Below are positions 12,801-27,800 of a stretch of DNA of 64,000 nucleotides, piece after piece (position 1 is the first letter of the stretch; each line of letters starts with the position of its first letter). Source of the stretch: Acanthopleura granulata. Taxonomy: Eukaryota; Mollusca; Polyplacophora; Chitonida; Chitonidae. A model generated the notes under the pieces. It saw only the letters and a program-made list of their open reading frames with translations, was not told where the DNA came from and did no database searches. The stretch spans positions 3,001,540-3,065,539 of the forward strand of contig JABBOT010000002.1 of assembly GCA_016165875.1 (NCBI GenBank), read 5' to 3'. A program made the translations under genes and the position numbers.

Positions 12801-15800
12801 CTACTCTGCGCAACGCTGTCATTGTGTGAAACGATACACATGTTACAGGGTGGAGACCATGAATCGTGAGCCTCTTTAATATCTGTATTGATGTGAGACA
12901 CTTCCTTAACTGCCAAACAAGCCTCTTGTTTATTACTTACACATTTGAAAATGACACAGCCACAAATTTCAGTAAACTCACTTTGCACCCATTAATTATG
13001 AGATGATTCATGAAATTATTTGATGTCAGGAAGAGACTGAGGATATCTATTCCTTTCGTAAGCGTTTGGATCGGAAGCCTTCCACTTGCCACTAATTTGT
13101 TCTCCTGCAGACTTTTCATTTTTACTTGACATTTGGAGAACTTATTGTAAAATTTGTGTTGCCTCTGTCAACATATTAAAACTGGATAATCTTTAATGTT
13201 ACCTGTGTGATGTTCATATTTAACACAAATTCCCCTGCTGTCATTTTTATGCCATGTTAGTATGGGACCACCTACAGTTGCTCTGCAGCCAATGAGAAGG
13301 CCAGAGAGAAGTTCCACACTAACACAGCTAGGAAAGCATAAACAGGACAGGATTTGAAGGAGTGATGAAGACATTGTTAGAGGTTTTGAAATGTTAAGGT
13401 CAAGGGCCGATTCCACAAAGCAATTTTGTACTTAAATAAACCTTTTAAAACCTAACTTAAATTGAATGTTCTTGAAATTTTAAAATAAAGGCATGGATGG
13501 CATATGTATATGATGCCAAAGCACAAGTGACACAAATTTTAATACACTGCATCAGTAAGTATCAAATAACCTGTAACATTAAGTTCAAAGGTTCTCACTT
13601 AATTCAAAAACTGCTTTGTGGAATCGGCTCCAGGTGCTGATACCACAAAGCCCATTTCTTACTGAGGTCAAAGTTTGAAATACTATTTTCGAGCTTATTT
13701 GTGGTCTTCAAAAGTAAAATTGTTCTATCATTTCATAATAGTTATCTGAAGACAATAATGTCAAAATGTCAACTTCCAGAACCGAAAACTAAGCATTGTG
13801 AGAAAGTTTTTAGATGGCTTTGTGAAATCAGCTCTTGCAGCGCAGCAAACTGATACAAACCATGCTACTAGTGTTACTGAAGTGATCCTGACTATGCTAT
13901 TAAAAAGAAATTACAGGATATTCTATGAACCACAGCTATTCATATTCAATGTGGATGGACAAACAATTTAGACGTCTGGTGAAGAAAACAATTTGCGATA
14001 TAGAAGTTTTTGAGGTGATTTGACTAGTCAAACGTTTGGAAACTGATGTGACAAGTTGCTAACTGTGCACTTTAATCATTCCCATTTATCCAATGAAAAT
14101 TATCAATACAAACTGGAATCTTCCCTACTTCCATGGAATAGTATAGTTCAGCATCTTACAACACAATTTTCAGTTTCGTCTTAGTAACTTATTCGTTACT
14201 GATACTGAAATTGCGAAAAAAAAAAGAACAATGTGTGTCATGTTACATCTAGTTTACATATGGGTGTATATCTATTAGGCATAGCTGTCAAACTTCACAT
14301 TCATTTGAATGCTTTCAAGTAACTCTAGTAGGCAGATGAACATCTAAATAGAACACAAGATGAGAAAATCATCACGAATTTTCAGCTGCACAGCTTCACA
14401 ACACAGCAAATCTGTGATAACTGATGACGTAATTTTACCTCCATGAACAATGAAAACTTCTCAAAACAGTGTACACAAGCCATCCATGTCAGGGCCTTTT
14501 GTTGACAGTTTGTCTGCCAACCCATAGCGTCTTATCCAAGACTTCTATATAAAACTACTCTACAGCAAGTTGATCAGGTTTTAATGAGATCAAACCACAA
14601 CAGCATCTATCACCTGTTTTGAAGAGCCCGCAACTGCATTTATTAGGTTAATTGAAATGTTCCAACAAAGATCTACTCAAGGCTTACATGAAACTTCTGA
14701 TGGTGGTACAGCTGATGACGCAGATCAAATCAGGTCCAAAAAAAAAAAAAGCAAACAAATTGTTCTGATCGTGATGGAACACACAGTTCTGGTATGGGTA
14801 AATATAGTGGATAGCAAATAAAACAATTCATTAAGGTAACTCTTAAATTATAACTGAGATTTAGAAATCTCCAGTTTCTAAGCTATTAATACAGAAAAAA
14901 AAAACTCATAACAGCTGTTTTCATTTTTGGGGCACCTTTGGCTACCTTGTAATGAAAATGCTAATTTATACACACTTTCTGTCTCCACTGCATTATTTAT
15001 AAAAGTGACCTCAACTGTAAATGGGGATGATTATAGCAAGCCTATACATGTATGTATCAAACTGCTAGAATGTGTGCAAGAAACAAGCTTAGTGACTGCT
15101 CCATTTTCTCCTCTAATATTTGTTTCAATAGCATTTGGTATCTACACCACCAGTCTAGCCCAACATTTGTCCGTCTGACTGTTGACAGTGGATAAAATGA
15201 TACCTTTGAAGCCATTTTGAGTGAAATGTTCTTAAGTACAGCATAAAACACCAATAAAATAAATACATAAATATATAAAGCCATTTCTCCCCCCAAAGAC
15301 GAAGACTCAATACCTTGTTTGTTGTCATATATGTTGGAACATGTAACAGTACAATAAGCACTACATGTCATGAATCTGTGCAGCTGCATGTACAAGTAGG
15401 CCAAAAGTTTAAGCCCATTAATCACCCACACAGGTGTGTTCCTTACCGCTTATGCAAAAAACTAGAGTCTGCTTTCCTGGAATTAGAAATATCAGATAAA
15501 AACGAGAAAATGGAAGGTGTGGCAGCTCTTGTGAACACCAGACACTGTAGTTCCAAAAAGAATGAATGAAAATGTTTGTATCTGTGATGATCATTTATCC
15601 GCAAATGCTACCGTCAAAAGAGAGTAACATGTTACACAAATCCAGTGAATACAGAGGGAAGAACTATCTTGAACCATTCAGCGTTTTGAGCTATCGAGTG
15701 CTGTTGATAAATTTGAATCTTTCTCATGGTTTTGTTCCTTTCATTGTACAACAATCACCATATATGGTTGGTGGTCAATGAATCTTCCCAACCATGTAAT

Positions 15801-18800
15801 CTAACAATGGAAAAGTCTGTTCATCTATCAATAGACGTACATTGCTCTATATTAGGCAAGTAACTGGTGAAAGTTTCCCACAAACTCAATTTGTGGAGAA
15901 CTCTTTTGTAATGGAAGGTAAAAAAAACCCTCTTGCTGGGAACTTTCACAACTTACAGGAAATGATCTCAAACCTGATAAAATAATTAGGTACCAGTGTC
16001 TATCTAAAGGAGATATGTTGGGGCGGGAGGGGGGGGAGAGTAATTTTGACAAGAAATATTCTACACACAGAGTTAGCTTTGTCAATCATCATGGTAGTAG
16101 AGGTGTAGCGATGTGCATTTGAATGGCACATAAACTCTATTGCTAGAGTTTAGCCTTCAGTGTAGTGTTGTATTGATAGTAGTGCCAGTCCAGCTGCTTG
16201 CAGAATGTAACATGAGCCTGACCTGGTGCTCCGTTGCACTAGCCCCAGAGACAGCTGACACCTGTTCAACTTGGACAGCACAAGACTATTAAGGCTCAGT
16301 GAAATACCCTTCTAGGGGTCTGTTTTGTGACTCCAGGTGCAAAATGATCAAAACATATTTTCCACAAATTCTGCAATGGAACCAATCTAGAAAAACATGT
16401 GAAACCATGCTGATGTAACCATACAACTAGGGGAAGTAACAGTCTCAGCTTGTAGACATCAGACCTGCCCTTCTTGACAGACAAGAATACAAGTAACTGG
16501 CTCATTCCACAGCAACTTTTTTTAATAAATGCAACTGTATTTGTAAAAATGCATTTTATCCAAAATTTCCCAAATGCACATGATAAATCATCTCACATCC
16601 ATTTCACAAGATATCTGCATGCTTTCAGCTGGTATATTAGACACATTCCCAGAAAAATTCATTGGTTAAGGTTAAAACTTGGAAGTCAGAATATTTATAC
16701 CAGCCATTTGCAGCCTGCAAAGTCTTTCCCATTCATTTGGTTAGATTACATAATGTCATCTTCTCACAGATCAGTTCTACTTTGGTCTGACTTTATGTTG
16801 TGTTTACATATGTGACTGCCAAACATTTCCGAGCCCTAGAAATCTCTGCAGCACTTGCATGGATACATAAGTTTTCGAGCTGTGAACAACAGGCTGTCTG
16901 AACTGTAGGAACGTTCACTCAATCACTGAGTCCAACGTATAGAATTACTTGGTAAAACAGCAACAAGTTCAGGAAGGCATTTATAACCACGTGCTTCTTA
17001 GAAACAAAATGCGGATGCAATAAACAATGCCATGAAGTATAACGGCCAGGCAAACCAGACAATCTGTCAAACAAAATCATCGCCAAAGTAACTGTAGGTC
17101 GGACGTCTCAGTTTTATACTGAAGTTTCACGGCACTCACACCCCTGGGACCCGTTTTACGAATCTTGAGTATGATATGCTATTTCATACATAACTACCCA
17201 GGTGACGCATCTCTACCACATGTGTCGACAAGACAGTTATATTCGTTTCCTAGTAACAGACTTATATTAGAGACAAAAAAAAAAAAGGTACAAAAATGCC
17301 TTTTCTAGTCTAACACTGAATTAGTAGGACAATCATGTTGAGAATGTATTGAACCTGGACCAGGAGCAATTGTGACTTACAAGAAAGGGTATTCCTTCTC
17401 TGTGTAGCTGAAGAGAAGCGGTGAGACACTGCGGGCAAGCTCATGTTCCTCAAACTGACCAGCGGCCAGAGACGACGTGAAGTCCTGTTTGAAGATGAGG
17501 GGTAGACCACACCTGTTCACCAGCCAGTAGGGAGCAGAGACAGACACCTGACAAACACAGAACTTATACCAGTTAGTCTACCAGCTATCAAAGGAAACTG
17601 TAGTAAACAAGAAATAAGTACATTTAGAAGTGTCAAATCTCAGGCTTTTCATGAAAAACTTATGTACCTGTCAAATTGGGTTTTGAACTTGAACTCAGAG
17701 GTATCTGCTAACAAAATTTTATCAACAGCGAACAATATCTGGAGGAGTTATTAAATGGAACTGAAGCATAACGAACAGATCAACAGAGACAAATTAATAA
17801 ACCTTTTGACAAACGTGTGAGATAAAATTGAGAATATTATTAGCAATTTTAGTACAAAGTAAGTATACTGGTCACCAAGAAACATAAACAAAGTTCCAAA
17901 AGAGGAAAGTTAAATAATGACACAAACAAATATTGCCCTTTATTTTTTCACTTGTACATAGTCTTCTGCAATGAATAGCATTTCACAATGCAGGTTATCA
18001 GGTTTCCAGCAAATTGACTGAACCCAGCAAATTGACTGAACCCAGCAAATTGGAATCATGGAGGAAATAAGGAACTGGACAGTACATGTAATATGCAACA
18101 TCACTGGTAACATTGATCTATGGGTAATACATTAATATATGTGAATATATTAATCCAAACCATCACAAAACCTGTGCAAATTCACAATGGCTCTTGACAT
18201 TTCTCATCAAGTCAATGTCATCGTGCACCTTTTTATGTAAATGGTCCATGTTAAAGACAGAGCATCAAAAATTTCACAGGACTTTAAAAATCTGACTGAC
18301 GGGCCCAAAAATTGGATACCTCAAAAACTTGAAGGAGAAGCAGACAGCAACACATAAACCTGCTTGTTGCAGCTGTACATCTTCACAGCTATTTGCGCTC
18401 ACCCTAAGTGATCCTCCTTTAGGTGCAGCCAGTCTGACGGTGAGCTCCAGCAGTCTGTTCTCCGTGTCATGCAGCCTAAGCTTGACCTTGTACTGGGTGG
18501 TGCCCGGGGGGATGTTCAGTTCCCTGCACGTGGGGAAGTTCTCCAGTAGGATGCCCAGGAGTTGGTGCTGACTCGGGTCAGCCTGTAGGTACAGGGTACA
18601 CATTTCATTATCACATTCACAGGATACAAATTTCATTATCATATTCACAGGATGCATACTTCCTTATCATATCCACACGATACACACTTAAATATCACAT
18701 CCACAAGATACACCCTTCAATATTATATCCACAAGATACACATTTCATTATCACAGCAAAAAGACACAAATTTCACTACCACATCCACAGGACACAAATT

Positions 18801-21800
18801 TCACACTAACAGGATACACACTTCATCATGTTTTCAGGAAAAACATTTCATTATCACATCCACAGGATACACATTTCATTATCACAGCCACAGGACACAC
18901 ACTTCATTATCACATCCACTACTTATCTGTCTTCATTAGGCACAGAAAATACATGTGAGCAAAAGTGGCCGTTAAACCCTGATTAACAAACTTTCACACC
19001 AAAACAAAAAATGCACACATATTTCACCAGAAAACAGAACAGAACTCACAGATGTCCACAAGACAATAATTAACCAGAAAATTTATATTTTTCAAAGTGT
19101 GCTTGTATATGTATGGTCATCGTGATCACACACAGCTACTGTTTCTTACTCGACTCAGTGTTCACAGAACGTTGTTAATTTGTCAACATACCAACACGAT
19201 GAAGATGCAAACATCAAATCTGACATGATCCCATTTGAAACACTGTAACTGACCACCAACTCCATTATATTATTTGTTTTCGTCACTGAAAGTGCGCTCA
19301 AAAATTTTCTCTCACGTGTTAAAGGACTAAATCTTAGTAAATGCAGATGTTTAATCCCTACTAACTCACGCACCGTCCTGAAGTTTGCACAGGATGTTAA
19401 CTGTAACTTAAAGGCACCTGATCATGATATATGATCCTTGGTCTTACTGTGAGGAGTGCGGCCTCTTTGCCAGACTTGATGCTGCCGCTGATGTCTGTGT
19501 CCTTCATGTAGTAGTTGAGCTCTATGGGCAGCAGGTTGATGAGGACAATGGTAGGCTGCAGGCTGATGGTGTGACCCGGCAACATGTCCGTCTGCTGACA
19601 CATTCTCGAGTCCTCGGGATAGTTCTCTCTCTTCACGGCCACACAGAATCTGCGGCAGAAACATACACAGGTTTAGTGGCTGCAGTCCACCATGTGAAAG
19701 TAATCTGTGTAACATCTCACTGACTGTGTAACATTAGTGTATCTGAGTGAATTTGTGATTTATTCATTTGTGTGATGTTTTGCTGGCCCCACAGTTAAGA
19801 ATTTTTCAGTGATACAAAAGGTGGTCTGCTTTACGGCTGGAGAAAACTCAAGGGCCCAAGGCAAACCACTGATTTTTGGGAAGTTATAGTGGGCCATATC
19901 TATACAAGACAGATGGTCTTTGGCAGTAGTTAAACTGGACCAATGGTCACAAAAGTTTGGCCTACTGCTTATTGTGTCCAACGAACCAAACTATGACAGC
20001 ATGAGAGTCATGACTGGATTTCTCCACTCACATTGTTAGTGAGGCATTTGTTAAGACTACCACTTGTCTTACACCACTATCATGTGCACTCTGTCATGAT
20101 GTCCTGTGATGTGCCTCCCCTCATATCCTATGGCTTCTTCGTTTCACCCACTGCCCAATAAGATTATTCACATCAATTCTTACAAAGTGAAATTTCACAT
20201 GGCTACATCTTGCTACATCACCCAGTGAATCAAGCTTACCTGTAAGGTGTATTGGAGGCAGGTAACCTACATATCCTAACGCTGTTGTGAGTCTCTCCAG
20301 CTCTGGTCACATGGTTCCAATGAATGGCTCTGTCACAAAACTCTACTGGCCAATCGGAAGGCTTGATCCAGAGGCGGGATGGCACGTGCCTCAGAGGGAT
20401 AGGGACTTTACCATTGACAGGAATCTCCAGCATTGTGAACCCTGCAGTCAGCAAGAACCATTATGGTGCTTACAAACTTAAATTACCACAGAGCTTATGC
20501 ACAGAAGAGTTCATTTGCTTGTCTGTATCAGTCTGCATCAGCTATGTTACATAAAAATTTATGGATGGGTTAGGAAAAAATTTTGCCCGTATCTTGACCT
20601 TTGACAAAGCACCAATCTACTAAATTTGGTTAGGACTTGGATGTGGATCATAGAACTTCTTCTATGATTCCTCACCATTGTGAGGAATTGATATGGAAGA
20701 ATGAGGAGACTTGAACATTTATTTATATGCATGATACTTAAAGATGTTCTCAGGTCCATTTAATTTATAGATAGCAGTCTGGCTCGTCGACGATGGAACT
20801 GGGTAATGCCGCATCCCCCTACCCCTCCAAAACACACAACCAATGAACAAGTACCTGCAAAAACCTGCTGACCACATGGGTTTAACTATAATACATAACG
20901 AAAATCAGACTGATCAATCTTAACCCCATCCAGCTAATTTTTTCATGTGTTATCAGAAATACACCATCTGGGAAAACAACTCTTAACGCCTTTTACCACT
21001 CAACACCCGAAAATATTTTACTACCTTTCACACATCACTGTGTATTGTCAAAAGAAAAATAGAGGCAGCATTTGACACTGCAACCTTTACTGGGATAATT
21101 TGGGAACCACTAACATGACTGTTCTAGTTACCGTTGTCATTCGTGTGAACATTTTCCATCCTAACGTTCACTGTAGAGGAGAGCTGGTTCACCAGCATCA
21201 GAGCTGATCTCACAGTAACCACCTTTTTGGCACTTCCTTCCTGTTGTACATCAAACACTATACGAGCTGGGGGCAGGGCAGGACCCTGCAAAACATAAAC
21301 ATGTACATGCTGTATGCTGTGCAGTAAACAAAATGTGAGTTGGGGGCAGGGCAGGACCCTGCAAAACATAAACATGTACATGCTGTATGCTGTGCAGTAA
21401 ACAAAATGTGAGTTGGGGGCAGGGCAGGACCCTGCAAAACATAAACATGTACACACTGTATGCTGTGCAGTAAACAAAATGTGAGTTGGGGGCAGGGCAG
21501 GACCCTGCAAAACATAAACATGTACATGCTGTATGCTGTGCAGTAAACAAAATGTGAGTTGGGGGCAGGGCTGGACCCTGCAAAACATAAACATGTACAT
21601 GCTGTATGCTGTGCAGTAAACAAAATGTGAGTTGGGGGCAGGGCAGGACCCTGCAAAACATAAACATGTACATGCTGTATGCTGTGCAGTAAACAAAATG
21701 TGAGTTGGGGGCAGGGCATGTCCCTGCAAAACATAAACATGTACACACTGTATGCTGTGCAGTAAACAAAATGTGAGTTGGGGGCAGGGCAGGACCCTGC

Positions 21801-24800
21801 AAAACATAAACATGTACATGCTGTATGCTGTGCAGTAAACAAAATGTGAGTTGGGGGCAGGGCAGGACCCTGCAAAACATAAACATGTACATGCTGTATG
21901 CTGTGCAGTAAACAAAATGTGAGTTGGGGGCAGGGCAGGACCCTGCAAAACATAAACATGTACACACTACATGCTGTGCAGTAAACAAAATGTGAGTTGG
22001 GGGCAGGGCAGGACCCTGCAAAACATAAACATGTACATGCTGTATGCTGTGCAGTAAACAAAATGCGAGCTGAGGGCAGGGCAGGACAGGGCAGGACCCT
22101 GCAAAACATAAACATGTACATGCTGTATGCTGTGCAGTAAACAAAATGCGAGCTGGGGGCAGGGCAGGACCCTGCAAAACATAAACATGTACATGCTGTA
22201 TGCTGTGCAGTAAACAAAATGCGAGCTGAGGGCAGGGCAGGACCCTGCAAAACATAAACATGTACATGCTGTATGCTGTGCAGTAAACAAAATGTGAGTT
22301 GGGGGCAGGGCAGGACCCTGCAAAACATAAACATGTACATGCTGTATGCTGTGCAGTAAACAAAATGTGAGTTGGGGGCAGGGCAGGACCCTGCAAAACA
22401 TAAACATGTACACACTGTATGCTGTGCAGTAAACAAAATGTGAGTTGGGGGCAGGGCAGGACCCTGCAAAACATAAACATGTACACACTACATGCTGTGC
22501 AGTAAACAAAATGTGAGCTGAGGGCAGGGCAGGACCCTGCAAAACATAAACATGTACACGCTGTATGCTGTGCAGTAAACAAAATGCGAGCTGAGGGCAG
22601 GGCAGGACCCTGCAAAACATAAACATGTACACACTGTATGCTGTGCAGTAAACAAAATGTGAGTTGGGGGCAGGGCAGAACCCTGCAAAACATAAACATG
22701 TACATGCTGTATGCTGTGCAGTAAACAAAATGTGAGTTGGGGGCAGGGCAGGACCCTGCAAAACATAAACATGTACACACTGTACGCTGTGCAGTAAACA
22801 AAATGTGAGTTGGGGGCAGGGCAGAACCCTGCAAAACATAAACATGTACACACTACATGCTGTGCAGTAAACAAAATGTGAGTTGGGGGCAGGGCAGAAC
22901 CCTGCAAAACATAAACATGTACACACTACATGCTGTGCAGTAAACAAAATGTGAGTTGGGGGCAGGGCAGGACCCTGCAAAACATAAACATGTACACACT
23001 ACATGCTGTGCAGTAAACAAAATGTGAGCTGAGGGCAGGGCAGAACCCTGCAAAACATAAACATGTACATGCTGTATGCTGTGCAGTAAACAAAATGTGA
23101 GTTGGGGCAGGGAAGAGCCCTGGACAACATACACATGTACACACTGAATAATGTGCAGTAAACAAAATGTGACTTGGGGGCAGGGCAGAACCCTGCAAAA
23201 CATAAACATGTACACACTGTATGCTGTGCAGTAAACAAAATGTGACTTGGGGGCAGGGCAGGACCCTGCAAAACATAAACATGTACACACTACATGCTGT
23301 GCAGTAAACAAAATGTGAGCTGGGGGCAGGGCAGAACCCTGCAAAACATAAACATGTACATGCTGTATGCTGTGCAGTAAACAAAATGTGAGTTGGGGGC
23401 AGGGCAGAACCCTGCAAAACATAAACATGTACACACTACATGCTGTGCAGTAAACAAAATGTGAGCTGGGGGCAGGGCAGAACCCTGCAAAACATAAACA
23501 TGTACACACTACATGCTGTGCAGTAAACAAAATGTGAGTTGGGGGCAGGGCAGAACCCTGCAAAACATAAACATGTACATGCTGTATGCTGTGCAGTAAA
23601 CAAAATGTGAGTTGGGGGCAGGGCAGAACCCTGCAAAACATAAACATGTACACACTGAATAATGTGCAATAAACAAAATGTGAGCTGGGGGCGGGGCAGG
23701 GCAGAACCCTGCAAAACATAAACATGTACACACCGTATGCTGTGCAGTAAACAAAATGTGAGCTGGGGGCAGGGCAGAACCCTGCAAAACATAAACATGT
23801 ACACACTACATGCTGTGCAGTAAACAAAATGTGAGCTGGGGGCAGGGCAGGACCCTGCAAAACATAAACATGTACACACCGTATGCTGTGCAGTAAACAA
23901 AATGTGAGCTGGGGGCAGGGCAGGACCCTGCAAAACATAAACATGTACACACTACATGCTGTGCAGTAAACAAAATCTGAGCTGGGGGCAGGGCAGAACC
24001 CTGCAAAACATAAACATGTACACACTACATGCTGTGCAGTAAACAAAATGTGAGTTGGGGGCAGGGCAGAACCCTGCAAAACATAAACATGTACACACTA
24101 CATGCTGTGCAGTAAACAAAATGTGAGTTGGGGGCAGGGCAGAACCCTGCAAAACATAAACATGTACACACTACATGCTGTGCAGTAAACAAAATGTGAG
24201 CTGGGGGCAGGGCAGAACCCTGCAAAACATAAACATGTACACACTACATGCTGTGCAGTAAACAAAATGTGAGCTGGGGGCAGGGCAGAACCCTGCAAAA
24301 CATAAACATGTACACACTACATGCTGTGCAGTAAACAAAATGTGAGCTGGGGGCAGGGCAGAACCCTGCAAAAACATAAACATGTACATGCTGTATGCTG
24401 TGCAGTAAACAAAATGTGAGTTGGGGCAGGGAAGAGCCCTGGACAACATACACATGTACACACTGAATAATGTGCAATAAACAAAATGTGAGCCGGCGGA
24501 AGGGCAGAACCCTGCAAAACATAAACACCTATACACTGTATGCTGTACACCAAACCCAAGGTAGTGGGGCAAAATCCTGGAAAACACTAATATCTGTACA
24601 CTTTATGCTGTACATCAAACACTTGACCAGTTGTTGGTAAGGCAATGCCCTGGCAAAGACAGATAAATTCCTTAAATCACACATGTAAATCAGAGCAGTT
24701 CAGACCACCAGCTTGTCACCAATCTGAGCTGAAGCATTTTGTCGAGAGGATGCCTAGAAAAGTGTGGTGGTTTCTTCTAGACTCTTGTTGGTAATTCATG

Positions 24801-27800
24801 CTGTTTTAACCTTTTTAACTTGATGTTAAAAATAAAAAATAGCCGGCATAATATTTTCTCACATTATTATATCATAACTGAAAGGCCTAAAAATTAGTAA
24901 TAAAGGCTTACTAGGCTCTGCTTCATTAAATTTATACCAGAGGTCATAAGGTGAAATGAAATAAATTGAAGAGCAACGTGGAGATGGTCGTGGGTTCCCC
25001 TGGAATCTGTCTGGTTTCCTCCAACCATAATGCCGCCTGCCTCCATAAAAGTGAAATATAAGCGAGCACGGAGTAAAACACCAATCAAATAAATAAAAGT
25101 AAACTGAAGAGATCATCTAGATGAAAATCATATTATAATTTCTAGACTGTTCTAAAGAGGAATAAAAGTTAAAATTTGAACTCAATCTCCTTTTTAACTA
25201 CACTAAACAAACTGAGGTTAAACACAGATGAAAGAAATCAGGCTAATATCTTCATGGAAATATGAGTACCTGTTTAAGGGCTGACTTGATTTCCACAGCA
25301 GCATGCCTGAAGTACACTCCCACTTTGTCCACAGAGACGGGCGAGACCCTCTGCCAGCCGTCCACCTTCACAACCAGCTGGTGCACGCGGAGCTCGTGGG
25401 ATTTCTACAACAGTCAGTCACTGCATGAACATCTGTCTACAAAACCATGATTGTTGGGTGGAGAATTTGACAAGTTAAGAATTAATTTAGCTGCAATTTG
25501 AAGATATAATTGATAAGGTTTTGAAAACCAAATTTCTATTAATTAGGTAGAGGCGTATTGGAACCCCAAAGAAATTATAAAACAGCCTGTCCAGATGAGA
25601 TAACATTCCTTTAATATGCTGAAACAAACACTATGTCTGTAGTCAAATTTGTTGAGGAATTAGGGTACTTGTAGGGCAATGAATTCTTGGAGTACAGCTT
25701 CACAAAGCTATAACTGCTGTATGGAGAATGCCTTTTACAAAGCCGTAGTTGCTGTATGGAGAATGCCTTTTACAAAGCCATGATTGATGAGTGAATAACC
25801 ATTTCCAGGGCAATGTTCAATACGGCTGTTTACAAGGCAATGACCCCTGTTAGAAGAACTCTATACAAAGCAATGATTACCGTATATAGAACTGTTTTAT
25901 TACAAAGCAATAGCAAATAATAGAAGGTCTTTTACTAAAGGATGTGTATATTTATATACACATACCTACATTTTGCGATGGAAAGAACGGAAAGTAATTT
26001 TATGCCAATTGTTTTCATTGTTGACTATAATATCCATATACTACAATGAATATGAGCACCCATCATTGTGGTTATTTAGGGGTCACCTATGGTGTAAGAA
26101 GTATGACGTTCAAAGTGAACACAACAAAATGTCCCGTATGAAGAAGGGCACCTGCTGACCAGGATTCACCGTCCTGCAGCTGTAGGAGAGGCAGGTAACA
26201 CGAGTATAGTGTGATTCTCTCTACCTGCACTATACTCATGCCTACAGATGTCTAGGTGTATTACTCACCTTGTGCCTCATCTTCTCTCGGTCCTGTATGA
26301 AGAAGGGCACCTGCTGACCAGGATTCACCGTCCTGCAGCTGTAGGAGAGGCAGGTAACACGAGTATAGTGTGATTCTCTCTACCTACACTATACTCATGC
26401 CTACAGATGTCTGTGTGTATTACTCATCTTGTGCCTCATCTTCTCTCGGTCCTGTATGAAGAAGGGCACCTGCTGACCAGGATTCACCGTCCTGCAGCTG
26501 TAGGAGAGGCAGGTAACACGAGTATAGTGTGATTCTCTCTACCTGCACTATACTCATGCCTACAGATGTCTGTGTGTATTACTCACCTTGTGCCTCATCT
26601 TCTCTCGGTCCTGTATGAAGAAGGGCACCTGCTGACCAGGATTTACCATCCTCCAGCTAGTGGCCTGGATGTATGCATCGTCCAGCCTCTGGGGGCGATT
26701 CCCTGATGGCACCCTGTCACATACACATCAAAATCAATGAATGCTATGATTTGTGAAACCACATGCATGTTTATTTCGAACTCTGGCAAAGAAAACCCAG
26801 GTGAAGCATCCAATTGAATACCTATACAAATGCATGGGTGACTTGGTATCTAGATGCGAGGTGGTGTAATTGTATGTCCAGAAAAAGAATGGATGAAAGA
26901 TGTAATCATAAAACAAACATGTAATAGACAACAATAAGGAATATTCCTTATTAGACAAGTACATGTACACGTAATTTAGTAAAATGGTATCTACTGAAGA
27001 CAAACGTGCGATAACAACATTCTGTGTACTTGATGAAAGCGGTCGTGACTGGACATACTTGGAGGAAGTGGTTGTGACTGTCAAGAACATACTTGGAGGG
27101 AGTGGTGGTGACTGTCAGGAACATACTTGGAGGGAGTGATGGTGACTGTCAGGAACATACTTAGAGGAAGTGGTGGTGACTGTCAGGAACTTACTTGGAG
27201 GAAGTGGTGGTGACTATCAGGAACTTACTTGCAGGAAGTGGTGGTAACTGTCAGGAACTTACTTGGAGGAAGTGGTGGTGACTGTCAGGAACTTACTTGG
27301 AGGGAATGGTGGTGACTGTCAGGAACACTCTTGGAGGGAGTGGTGGTGACTGTCAGGAACTTACCTGGAGGGAGTGGTTGTGACTGTCAGGAACACTCTT
27401 GGAGGGAGTGGTGGTGACTGTCAGGAACTTACTTGGAGGGAATGGTGGTGACTGTCAGGAACTTACTCGGAGGGAGTGGTGGTAACTGTCAGGAACTTAC
27501 TTGGAGGAAGTGGTGGTGACTGTCAGGAACTTACTTGGAGGGAATGGTGGTGACTGTCAGGAACTTACTCGGAGGGAGTGGTGGTAACTGTCAGGAACTT
27601 ACTTGGAGGAAGTGGTGGTGACTGTCAGGAACTTACTTGGAGGGAATGGTGGTGACTGTCAGGAACACTCTTGGAGGGAGTGGTGGTAACTTTCAGGAAC
27701 ATACTTAGAGGAAGTGGTGGCGACTGTCAGGAACTTACTTGGAGGGAGTGGTGGTGACTATCAGGAACTTACTTGGAGGAAGTGGTGGTGACTGTCAGGA

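Larger units (their letters stand above)
12535..17380. other. Long intron between exons 53 and 54 (4.8 kb)
   Basis: The longest intron in the window. It contains the two fold-back elements at 13.4-13.8 kb, a SINE tail at 15.2 kb and AT-rich unique sequence. Short open frames on both strands (e.g. 15057-15431, 16474-16815) show no domain or codon pattern I recognise. Confidence 0.7.

Noticed and set aside
15057..16815. Short open frames in the 4.8-kb intron (124 and 113 codons)
   Set aside because: No conserved motif, no splice context and AT-rich composition like the surrounding intron.
21251..24587. Very long minus-strand open frames (up to 527 codons) with repeated Cys-rich sequence
   Set aside because: They are translations of the 73-bp array. 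All three minus frames are open because the unit lacks stops, and the reading frame advances every unit. Not an independent gene, though part could be joined to exon 49.
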